Below are positions 57,257 through 64,000 of a DNA stretch of 64,000 bases, one piece after another. The translations under genes and the position numbers were made by a program. Source of the DNA: Yoonia sediminilitoris (GTDB lineage Bacteria > Pseudomonadota > Alphaproteobacteria > Rhodobacterales > Rhodobacteraceae); assembly GCF_003058085.1 (NCBI RefSeq), contig NZ_QBUD01000001.1:965559-1029558 (forward strand). Reading direction: 5' to 3'. The notes under the pieces were generated by a model that saw only the letters and a program-made list of their open reading frames with translations, made no database searches and was not told the origin of the DNA. Positions within the stretch are counted from its first letter, which is position 1, and each line of letters opens with the position of its first letter.

Positions 57257-59514
57257 TTGATCGCAGTCAGCCGCTTGCCGTTCAGGTCGAAAGGCAGGAC
57301 AAGATCATTCAGGCCCTGATCGAGCGGGCCAACCAGCGTCATGAATTGGGCCGCTCGGCCTATGCGCTGTTTCAGTCGGCGGTGATGCTGCAAAGCAAGG
57401 TATCGCAAAAAACGCGCGATCTCGAGGATGCGCTGTATACGCTTGGGCGGACCAACACGGACCTCGAAACCTCTGAAGAAGCGCGCAATCAGACCCAGCA
57501 AAGCCTGACTGATGCGCTTGAATCGATGGACGGCGGCTTTGCCCTCTTTGCGGGTGGTCAGCTGCGGGTCTGCAATGATTTTTTCAAGACGCTGATCCCG
57601 GACGTCAGTGCCTTCATTCAACCCGGGCTGTCGCTGGACCGCTATCTTGATGCGGTGACAAACAGCAATGACGTGTCCCGAAGCGATCAGGCCGACCAGC
57701 TGAACCTTGCCAACAGGACCATTGACCAGGGTGTCGGCGCGGCCGCGCCCTTTGTCTTTGCGCTAAAGGATGATCGTTGGTTCGTCATCAGCTACCGGCA
57801 GACCAGCCGCAACAATACCGTCGTGCTTCAGACCGAGGTGACGGCGATTGTCCGGTCCAACCGTCTTGAAAAAGACCGGCTGATTGACGCGCAGGAACAT
57901 TTCCTGAAGGCCGCGTTTGACAACATGCCACAGGGGGTCTGCACCTTTTCGGCGGATGGCACCTTGTTGATCAACAACGCGCAATTTGCCACGCTTTTGC
58001 AATTGCCATTGCACCTGACGCAAGTGGGCACGTCCTATGCGCAGATTGTGGAATATCTCAACACCAAGGCGTTGGTTGAGGGGGGGTGGCACGCAAGCTT
58101 TGCCGGTTTGATGCGCTACCTGCGCCGGGCTCATAACATGCATCTCCGACAGCGGCACGTCGGCGGAGCCGCGCTTGAGATTGGCCTGCACCCGTTGCCC
58201 GACGGGGGCTGTATCGTGAATGTCATGGACGTCACTGTTCAGTTCCAGACAACCCAGCAGCTTGAAGACATGGTGCAGGCGCGGACCCGCGAACTGACCG
58301 ATGTGAACACGGCGCTGCGTCGGCAATATGCAGAACAGGCCCGCGTCGAGGAAGACCTGCGCATAGCCAAAGCCGAAGTCGAAGCGGCGATGAGTTCAAA
58401 AACCCGCTTTTTCGCCGCCGCCAGCCACGATCTGCTGCAACCGATCAATGCGGCGAAACTGCTGATTTCATCGCTGGGCGATGAAGCGCTCGCGCCGCAG
58501 ATGCAGGACACGGTGCAGCGCCTTGATCGGTCTTTTCAGTCGATGGAAACCCTGCTGCATGCGCTGCTGGATATCTCGCGGCTTGAATCGGTGGATATGA
58601 AGCTGGCGACCTCGGATTTTGAGATCGACAGTGTGCTCCGCCCCATCATTGAGGATTTCACACCTATCGCCGCCGAAAAGGGTCTGCGGCTTGACGTCGT
58701 GCCCTCCAAACTATGGGTGTGCAGTGACCGTCGCTATCTGGCGAGGTCTGTCCAGAATCTGGTCAACAACGCGATCCAGTACACCCGGACGGGCCGGGTG
58801 CTGGTCGGCTGCCGTCGCCGTGGTGCGCAACTGGTGCTTGAAGTTTGGGACACGGGCAAAGGGATTGCCAAGGCCGATCAGGAAAGGGTGTTTCAGGAAT
58901 TCACCCGTGTCGATCCCGCAGCGGGGACCGGCTATGGCATGGGCCTTGGCTTATCAATCGTGCAGCGGGCTTGCGCGCATCTGGGGCATGATGTGTCTGT
59001 CCGCTCAAAACCGGGGGTCGGGTCCGTCTTTTCCATCACCCTGCCGATCGTGCCCGCGCATGACGCGATTACGCAAGAGGCCGACCGTCCGACTACGCCT
59101 GTCGGTGCAGGTATGGATTTGATTATATTACTGGTCGAAAACGACCCCGGTGTGTTGTTTGCCATGGAACAGAAACTAGAAAGCTGGGGGGCGAGTGTGC
59201 TGGCTTGCGCATCAACCAAAGAAGCTTTGCAAATGGTTGCCGACATCGGGATGAGCCCTGACATCATCCTTGCCGACTATCAACTCAACGATGGCGAGAC
59301 CGGCGTTGACTCAATTCTGGCTCTGCGCGGTGCGGCAAAAGAAAACCTCCCTGCGATCATGATTACCGCCAATCAGGAGGATGCGATTAAGGATCTGGGC
59401 GCGCGTCACGATTTTTCGGTGCTGACCAAACCTGTCAACCTGTCGCGGTTGCGCTCGCTGATTGACTGGAAGACACGTCAGCAACCAACCTACTATGACG
59501 AAAGTCGGCAGTGA
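57253..59514 (+). CDS. PAS hybrid histidine kinase/response regulator (FlhS/ErcS'-like)
   Basis: 753 residues. An N-terminal coiled-coil (about 10-90), two PAS-like regions (about 90-200 and 215-330), a linker coiled-coil, H392 in FAAASHDLLQPIN, an ATPase domain (NLVNNAIQYT, VWDTGKGI, GMGLGLSIV) and a C-terminal receiver (about 622-745, D674 in ILADYQLND). No membrane segment, so it senses in the cytoplasm. The TTG start overlaps the FIST stop by 4 bases. The HDLLQPIN histidine box is of the NahK/ErcS' type. Confidence 0.88.
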   Translation: MIDRSQPLAVQVERQDKIIQALIERANQRHELGRSAYALFQSAVMLQSKVSQKTRDLEDALYTLGRTNTDLETSEEARNQTQQSLTDALESMDGGFALFAGGQLRVCNDFFKTLIPDVSAFIQPGLSLDRYLDAVTNSNDVSRSDQADQLNLANRTIDQGVGAAAPFVFALKDDRWFVISYRQTSRNNTVVLQTEVTAIVRSNRLEKDRLIDAQEHFLKAAFDNMPQGVCTFSADGTLLINNAQFATLLQLPLHLTQVGTSYAQIVEYLNTKALVEGGWHASFAGLMRYLRRAHNMHLRQRHVGGAALEIGLHPLPDGGCIVNVMDVTVQFQTTQQLEDMVQARTRELTDVNTALRRQYAEQARVEEDLRIAKAEVEAAMSSKTRFFAAASHDLLQPINAAKLLISSLGDEALAPQMQDTVQRLDRSFQSMETLLHALLDISRLESVDMKLATSDFEIDSVLRPIIEDFTPIAAEKGLRLDVVPSKLWVCSDRRYLARSVQNLVNNAIQYTRTGRVLVGCRRRGAQLVLEVWDTGKGIAKADQERVFQEFTRVDPAAGTGYGMGLGLSIVQRACAHLGHDVSVRSKPGVGSVFSITLPIVPAHDAITQEADRPTTPVGAGMDLIILLVENDPGVLFAMEQKLESWGASVLACASTKEALQMVADIGMSPDIILADYQLNDGETGVDSILALRGAAKENLPAIMITANQEDAIKDLGARHDFSVLTKPVNLSRLRSLIDWKTRQQPTYYDESRQ

Positions 59515-59559
59515 CCCGCGTCGCAGCAAGGATAAGCTAAAGACAATCAAAAGGATGGC

Positions 59560-60207
59560 ATGATGAAGATGATACGATTCCTGCTGCTTGCGATGTTGCT
59601 TGCGACACCGCTGAGCGCTGATGAAACATACGACCTGATTTTCAAGCAAGGAACGCTGTCAGACCTGTCTGAGACGCAGGTACTGGAATATGACCGCGCG
59701 GTCATCATTGCTGAAAATCCCGATTATGCCGACCGGAATACAGGCAAAATCCGATTAAATTTTGAACCTGACGACATGGCCCGTTTGCGGTTTGTTCAGG
59801 ACGAGAAATACCGCAATGTTGGTAACTTCCCGGCGACTGTGGGAAATCCGGTGATCATGTATTTTGTCGAAACCGTCCTGCGCGATGTGGCGCAAGAGGC
59901 TGGCGGCAGCCCGTTTTACATCCGCAACCGGATCAAAGAGGCGCTGGTGACGTCTGCGCCGATCATCGACGGCGTTGCAGCTTTTGGCCCGGATGAGTTG
60001 GAGACAAAAGAAATCACCCTGCGGCCTTTCGAGAATGACAAAAACCGCGACCGGATGGGGATTTATGCCGATCTGGCGCTGACTTTCACGATGTCGGAGA
60101 ACGCACCGGGCTGGTATGTGTCGCTGGCCGCAAACGCTGTCGGCCCGGACGGCACGCCGGGCTATTCCAACGCGCTGACGTTGCAACCATCGGGGCCCGC
60201 GCAATGA
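59560..60207 (+). CDS. Secreted hypothetical protein
   Basis: 215 residues with a signal peptide ending near residue 20 (LSA-DET). The mature part contains charged repeats and a middle segment QEAGGSPFYIRNRIKEALV; no family recognised. It overlaps the next secreted gene by 4 bases, and both follow the kinase gene, which suggests periplasmic accessory proteins of the same system. Confidence 0.7.
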   Translation: MMKMIRFLLLAMLLATPLSADETYDLIFKQGTLSDLSETQVLEYDRAVIIAENPDYADRNTGKIRLNFEPDDMARLRFVQDEKYRNVGNFPATVGNPVIMYFVETVLRDVAQEAGGSPFYIRNRIKEALVTSAPIIDGVAAFGPDELETKEITLRPFENDKNRDRMGIYADLALTFTMSENAPGWYVSLAANAVGPDGTPGYSNALTLQPSGPAQ

Positions 60208-60548
60208 GGGCCGCGCTAATTGCGATATTTCTTGCCGGACCGCTTGCGGCGCAATCCGTGTCGGAGCAGCTGAACGACTATCCAACCATTGCCCGCGCCG
60301 ACTACATCTTTGGCTGTATGGCGGCAAACGGACAGGGGCAGGATGTGCTGCGCAAATGTGCCTGCTCGATCGACCATATTGCATCAGTCCTGCCATATGA
60401 AAAATACGTGGAGGCAGAAACCGTCTTGTCCTTGCAGTTGGGCGGCGGCGAGCGCCTGTCGATCTTTCGGACCGCAGCCCCGGCCAAGGCATTGGTTGCC
60501 GACCTGCGCCGCGCCCAGGCCGAAGCCGAGATTTTGTGCTTTATGTAA
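60204..60548 (+). CDS. Small secreted cysteine-containing protein
   Basis: 114 residues: signal peptide (ending near LAA-QSV) and four mature cysteines at 38, 52, 54 and 112 (GCMAANG, KCACSID, ILCFM), probably oxidised to disulfides in the periplasm. It does not carry the CXXCW motif of another known PQQ-catabolism family. Function unknown. It is coupled to the upstream secreted protein gene. Confidence 0.7.
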   Translation: MRAALIAIFLAGPLAAQSVSEQLNDYPTIARADYIFGCMAANGQGQDVLRKCACSIDHIASVLPYEKYVEAETVLSLQLGGGERLSIFRTAAPAKALVADLRRAQAEAEILCFM

Positions 60549-60614
60549 GGTCCCGGCGCGCCGTAACTCTGGTGCGTTGTTTCACTGGGCCGTCAAATGT
60601 GGCACCTGTTGCGT

Positions 60615-61124
60615 ATGACACTCAGAAAGCCCCGTATATCTGATGCATCAAGCATCGCCGCCATCTCTCTTGAGGTTTGGATCGGCACTTATCTCAAACG
60701 CGGCGTGAACAGCTTTTTCGCTGATTTTGCTTTGGCTGAATTCACGGTGCCGCGAACCGAGGCGTTTCTGCGTGACCCCCGCGAATTTCTCTTGGTGTCG
60801 GAAAACGAAGAAGGGATCGACGGGTTCATTCGCCTTTCGTCGGGCAGAAAAGCCCCTGTTCCGGGCTGCTCCGATACGGAAATCACCACGCTTTATGTGC
60901 AACCGCGCCACCACGGCAAAGGGGTCGGGAAAAGTCTGCTGAAAGCGGCTTTCCAGCATTGCCGGGACAATGATGTCAGTTCTGTTTGGCTCGCCACCAA
61001 CGCAGAAAATGCAGCCGCCATCGGCTTTTACCGCGCACGAGGGTTCGTGCAGGTCGGGGAAACCCATTTCAGCATTCAGGATCAGAACTACCTAAACAAT
61101 GTCTATTCCCGCCAGCTTGATTGA
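60615..61124 (+). CDS. GNAT-family N-acetyltransferase
   Basis: 169 residues. The acetyl-CoA-binding motif A is LYVQPRHHGKGVGKSLLKAA near residues 95-115, and motif B is LATNAENAAAIGFYRARGFV. The acceptor substrate is unknown. The ATG at 60615 starts at MTLRKPRISD, matching family length; an ATG at 60597 is possible. It is convergent with the copy B carrier gene. Confidence 0.85.
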   Translation: MTLRKPRISDASSIAAISLEVWIGTYLKRGVNSFFADFALAEFTVPRTEAFLRDPREFLLVSENEEGIDGFIRLSSGRKAPVPGCSDTEITTLYVQPRHHGKGVGKSLLKAAFQHCRDNDVSSVWLATNAENAAAIGFYRARGFVQVGETHFSIQDQNYLNNVYSRQLD

Positions 61125-61149
61125 GGCGGTCTCTCGCACCCCGGATGAC

Positions 61150-61947
61150 CTAGCTTTCCACGTTCTTTTGCAGGGTTTCTTCAAAGACATTGCCTTCGGT
61201 GTCCCGTGCCCGGACATGGAATGCAGGCGCGCCGTTTTCACGGTACGAGAAGCGAAACACAGGGTTTTCGCTGACAGAAATGCCGCCCTCCATCGTGAAC
61301 AGCATCTCGTCGCCCTGAAACACTTCCAATTTGTCGATGAAGTGGGCGCCAATAAACAACTGGGTCACCTGATCGCGTTGCAGGCCAGAGTAGTTGGGAT
61401 GGCGGATCATGATCTGCGCATCGCGAATCTGTCCCGACATCTGCACGGGGTCGTCAAACTGCTGCAAGCGCATCAACCCCATAGAGGCAAGCGCAACCTC
61501 AGGGTCGCGTGACGCGGGGGCCGAACAGCCACCCGATGCCTTGACGTAACGCCCTTTCATAAACGTGCCTTCAGCCGTATCGGCCAGAATGCGCACATTG
61601 GAATACTGGTTTACCCGCACGCGAAGTTCAAACTTCAGCGGATGCATCGCTGATCCAAATGTCAGATCAGCCGCCATTGGGGCAGGGTTTTCATCAATGA
61701 TCACAACGGCATGATCAATTGGCGTTGCCCCTGCGGATTGTGCGATAACGATTGGCACGGTGGCGGCGTCGTGGGCCCTGTAGGGGGCATCGACCGTAAA
61801 CAGATCGTCCGCGACGAGTAACGGTGTATCACCGACAAAATCCTCACGCAGGTCGGCCCAACTCGGTCCGTCGATCAGCGGGTTTTCCTGCGCTGTTGCT
61901 GCTTGTGACAGGGCGACGATCAGCGACGCTATAAGGATCTGTTTCAT
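61150..61947 (-). CDS. Quinoprotein dehydrogenase-associated SoxYZ-like carrier (copy B)
   Basis: 265 residues: a signal peptide (ending near ATA-QEN), a SoxY-like half with the single carrier cysteine C141 in KASGGCSAP, and a SoxZ-like half with HPNYSGLQRDQVT and ISVSENP. It shares DAPYR, DENP and the carrier motif with copy A, but most positions differ. The ATG at 61947 has a strong GGAGG upstream. It is divergent from the zinc metallohydrolase gene, which fits the known pairing of the two families around PQQ dehydrogenases. Confidence 0.88.
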   Translation of the reverse strand: MKQILIASLIVALSQAATAQENPLIDGPSWADLREDFVGDTPLLVADDLFTVDAPYRAHDAATVPIVIAQSAGATPIDHAVVIIDENPAPMAADLTFGSAMHPLKFELRVRVNQYSNVRILADTAEGTFMKGRYVKASGGCSAPASRDPEVALASMGLMRLQQFDDPVQMSGQIRDAQIMIRHPNYSGLQRDQVTQLFIGAHFIDKLEVFQGDEMLFTMEGGISVSENPVFRFSYRENGAPAFHVRARDTEGNVFEETLQKNVES

Positions 61948-61984
61948 CGGACACCTCCAATTTGGATTGGTTCCAATTATCATA

Positions 61985-62015
61985 GACGAAAGGTTTTTAA
62001 AAATAATCTTTCGTC
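61985..62015. promoter_or_regulatory. Inverted repeat in the carrier/metallohydrolase divergent promoter
   Basis: GACGAAAG and CTTTCGTC, an 8-base perfect inverted repeat with a 15-base A/T-rich spacer, in the 127-base gap between the two divergent genes. The layout suits a dimeric regulator controlling both genes. Confidence 0.5.
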
Positions 62016-62074
62016 ATAGCAGAGATTCTCAAAATAATGTTATCACATTTGCACCTGCAAACCGGAGCAACCTG

Positions 62075-63118
62075 ATGTTTGAAGCCATCGCAACCGTATG
62101 TGCCCTGTCCGACCCGACAGTCTGCCGGGATATGTTATTGCCCGGGCTTGAGGCCGCAACGCTGGCCGGGTGTGACGCGCTTGTGGCGCAGAACAATCCC
62201 GATGTTGGCAGGTTCGCCGCTGACTATGATGTCGGGCCGATTCGCTGTGAACCACAGGGCAGGGTGGCGGTATTCGCCAATGTGGCGCCCGGTGTATTCG
62301 TTCACCTTGGGATCATAAGCGATGCAAATGCCAACAATCAGGGCGATGTCGCCAATCTGGCCTTTGTGATTGGCGAAAGTGCAGTGGCCGTCATTGATAG
62401 CGGCGGATCGCGCAAGGTCGGCGAGCAGGTCTATCGCGCGATCCGGCAGGAAACCGATTTGCCGATCTCGCATGTGATACTGACCCATATGCACCCTGAC
62501 CATGTGCTGGGGGCGGGGGTCTTTGCGCAGGTTGGTGCGCAGGTGGTGGGACATGACAAGCTGCCACGTGCGCTGGCCGACCGTGAACAGACCTATCTGA
62601 CAAATTTTGGTCGGTTGATCGGGGCATCCGATTTCATCGGCACACAGGTCGTGCTGCCTGACATTACAGTGACAGAGAGTTTGCAGTTGGACTTGGGCAA
62701 CAGGCCCTTGAACCTTCAGGCTTGGCCCACGGCCCATACCGGCAGCGACCTGACCGTTGGCGACCCTACCAGCGGTATCCTGTTTACGGGCGATCTGATG
62801 TTTCACCAACATGCCCCCGCCCTGGATGGGTCCGTGCTGGGGTGGGAAAAGGTCTTGGAGGCATTGCAGGACCTGCCTTACAATCAGATTATGCCGGGGC
62901 ATGGTGGTCCAATAATAGACTGGCCCGAAGGTGCTGCCGCACTGTCCCAATATCTGGATGTGCTGATCGCAGACACCCGCGCGGCCATCACACGCGGCGA
63001 CAGCCTAGGGGTCGCGGCAGAGATTATCGCCCAAAGCCAATCGGGCGCATGGGACCTGTTTGATCTGTTCAATCCACGCAATGCCACAGTGGCCTTTACG
63101 GAACTCGAATGGGAATGA
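62075..63118 (+). CDS. Quinoprotein relay system zinc metallohydrolase (MBL fold)
   Basis: 347 residues of the metallo-beta-lactamase fold. Zinc ligands are H138, H140, D142 and H143 in THMHPDH, with H221 (PTAHTGSD), D240 (FTGD) and H276 (MPGHG). The N-terminal 60 residues hold four cysteines (C9, C17, C33, C58). No clear signal peptide is present with the ATG at 62075, which has a GGAG 7 bases upstream. The family co-occurs with SoxYZ-like carriers and PQQ dehydrogenases and resembles SoxH; I infer release of a carrier-bound intermediate. Confidence 0.88.
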   Translation: MFEAIATVCALSDPTVCRDMLLPGLEAATLAGCDALVAQNNPDVGRFAADYDVGPIRCEPQGRVAVFANVAPGVFVHLGIISDANANNQGDVANLAFVIGESAVAVIDSGGSRKVGEQVYRAIRQETDLPISHVILTHMHPDHVLGAGVFAQVGAQVVGHDKLPRALADREQTYLTNFGRLIGASDFIGTQVVLPDITVTESLQLDLGNRPLNLQAWPTAHTGSDLTVGDPTSGILFTGDLMFHQHAPALDGSVLGWEKVLEALQDLPYNQIMPGHGGPIIDWPEGAAALSQYLDVLIADTRAAITRGDSLGVAAEIIAQSQSGAWDLFDLFNPRNATVAFTELEWE

Positions 63119-63134
63119 CAAAGGCTGGTCAGGC

Positions 63135-63749
63135 CTAATCGGATAGATGCTGGCTTAAGACTTGCGCCACCGCATAGGCCCGCTTTTCCAGCAAAACCGG
63201 TGTTTCGCACACATAGGTCAGGGACTGGGCACGATCACGATAGATGCGCTGGTCCCAGTCCAGCTGTTCTTCAAGTGCATCGACACGGTCAAAATCGGGA
63301 TCCTCCTGCGCCATGATCTGATCCATCTCGATGCGGGCACTTTCGATACGCGCAGCAAGGTCGATTTGGGTCAGCGAATAGCGAGAAATCCCGTTGATCA
63401 GTTTTGATCTACTCTGGTTGAGCCTGTCAAAGGCGGCCTGAAAAATATGACCCAGATCCGCATCAGTAACGCCCGCGTTGTCTGCCACAAATGCAGCAAC
63501 GGCGGTCTCGACGTCCTCCAATGGAACCCGGCGCAGGGCCATGGTTTCCGCCAATTGAATGGCGGGGGTCCTGATTGCGTCTGGCAGATTGCCGTCGGGG
63601 ATGGGTTGCGGCCACATCAGCCCAGCTGACAGGTTTTCAACCTTGCGCTGGACGCAGGGCCAAGTGGGGTCGTCAAACGTGGCCGCGGCCACCGGCGCGC
63701 CCACCAAAAGCGCGAGTGCAGTGACGATACTGGTGTGCAATCTTGACAT
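63135..63749 (-). CDS. Secreted hypothetical protein
   Basis: 204 residues: a signal peptide ending near residue 23 (AAA-TFD), then an all-helical, possibly coiled mature domain (LFNQ-type helices; AARIESARIEMDQIMAQEDPDFDRVDALEEQLDWDQRIYRDRA). Two mature cysteines. A GGGGGA lies just upstream of the ATG. No recognised family. It converges with the metallohydrolase gene. Confidence 0.7.
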   Translation of the reverse strand: MSRLHTSIVTALALLVGAPVAAATFDDPTWPCVQRKVENLSAGLMWPQPIPDGNLPDAIRTPAIQLAETMALRRVPLEDVETAVAAFVADNAGVTDADLGHIFQAAFDRLNQSRSKLINGISRYSLTQIDLAARIESARIEMDQIMAQEDPDFDRVDALEEQLDWDQRIYRDRAQSLTYVCETPVLLEKRAYAVAQVLSQHLSD

Positions 63750-63835
63750 GCTGGTCCCCCGGTCTTTTCCGCGACCTGACCATACTAGCCACAGGCAGGA
63801 AATTCCAGAACAGGTACCAAGGTCGTAATTGTCGG

Positions 63836-63871
63836 ATCAAAGGTCTTGGCCCTAACATGGCAATCAAAGGT
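63836..63871 (+). promoter_or_regulatory. Direct repeat ATCAAAGGT upstream of the formaldehyde dehydrogenase gene
   Basis: ATCAAAGGT occurs at 63836-63844 and again at 63863-63871 (27-base spacing). They lie in the divergent gap upstream of the dehydrogenase gene, and similar CAAAGGT or GAAAGGT words sit in the two other promoter regions of the island. Confidence 0.4.
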
Positions 63872-63904
63872 TGTGATCAACGCGACCATCAGGGGAGAAG
63901 ACCA

Positions 63905-64000
63905 TTGCGAACACGTGCCGCCGTTGCTGTTGAAGCTGGAAAGCCGCTTGAGATCATGGAGGTCAACCTTGACGGCCCGCGTGCCGGTGAGGTGCTGGTC
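63905..64000 (+). CDS. S-(hydroxymethyl)glutathione dehydrogenase (partial, 5' end)
   Basis: 32 residues visible, opening RTRAAVAVEAGKPLEI after a TTG start and continuing past the window edge. This matches the N-terminus of class III alcohol dehydrogenase, which oxidises S-hydroxymethylglutathione (the glutathione adduct of formaldehyde). An AGGGGAG ribosome-binding site lies 7 bases upstream of the TTG. It would consume formaldehyde made by the quinoprotein system of the island. Confidence 0.88.
   Translation, partial: MRTRAAVAVEAGKPLEIMEVNLDGPRAGEVLV

Noticed and set aside
60204..60548. Possible CXXCW-motif PQQ-catabolism protein
   Set aside because: The cysteines read CACS, and no CXXCW motif is present.
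1..64000. tRNA, rRNA, CRISPR or insertion sequence
   Set aside because: Intergenic gaps are short, and none shows a cloverleaf, spaced repeats, transposase or terminal inverted repeats.

Overview
The window looks like a chromosomal segment of a marine Roseobacter-group alphaproteobacterium (Rhodobacteraceae). This rests on three things: the gene order dusB(nifR3)-ntrB-ntrC-ntrY-ntrX-trkA-trkH-hfq-hflX, the phoR-pstSCAB-phoU-phoB block, and the protein families seen (IspDF fusion, class II DAHP synthase, PAS_5 protein, DUF6456 protein). Base composition is GC-rich throughout except the first few hundred bases. I see no rRNA, tRNA, insertion sequence, prophage or CRISPR array. Genes are tightly packed and no gene-free stretch exceeds 300 bases.

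Layout. 0.2-9.5 kb holds housekeeping genes: a DUF6456 HTH protein, lipA, a diheme cytochrome c with a cytochrome c', hpt, a COQ10/RatA-type protein, an MmgE/PrpD protein, amtB, and the run pncC(cinA)-pgpA-ispDF. 9.7-21.4 kb is the nitrogen-regulation and potassium-uptake block, ending with hfq and hflX. Both NtrC and NtrX lack the sigma-54 contact loop. 21.4-30.7 kb carries a penicillin-acylase-like hydrolase, two small secreted or membrane proteins, a GlxA-type regulator, class II DAHP synthase with a clear terminator, a PAS protein, yicC, gmk, a gamma carbonic anhydrase and an unknown protein. 30.9-37.9 kb is a complete phosphate regulon cluster, with a three-unit Pho box directly after phoR and a strong stem-loop between pstS and pstC. 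37.9-40.3 kb has gnd and a Na+/Ca2+ antiporter.

40.5-64 kb is the most distinctive part: an accessory island for a periplasmic PQQ (quinoprotein) alcohol/methanol dehydrogenase. It contains two divergent SoxYZ-like fused carriers, two YVTN beta-propellers, an MxaD-like SRPBCC protein, a PQQ-system substrate-binding protein, a TauABC-like importer, a small secreted beta-rich protein, and a MoxR-DUF58-DUF4381-like-VWA-VWA-TPR-BatD module corresponding to mxaR/S/C/L/K of methylotrophs. It also has a LuxR-type response regulator, a FIST sensor protein and a hybrid histidine kinase (resembling FlhSR/RfdRS and ErbR/ErcS' systems), a quinoprotein-relay zinc metallohydrolase and several secreted unknowns. 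At the right edge the start of glutathione-dependent formaldehyde dehydrogenase appears. The dehydrogenase (probably XoxF-type), its cytochrome and the PQQ synthesis genes are not in the window. I infer that the island matures, supplies and regulates a quinoprotein making formaldehyde, which the glutathione pathway then oxidises.
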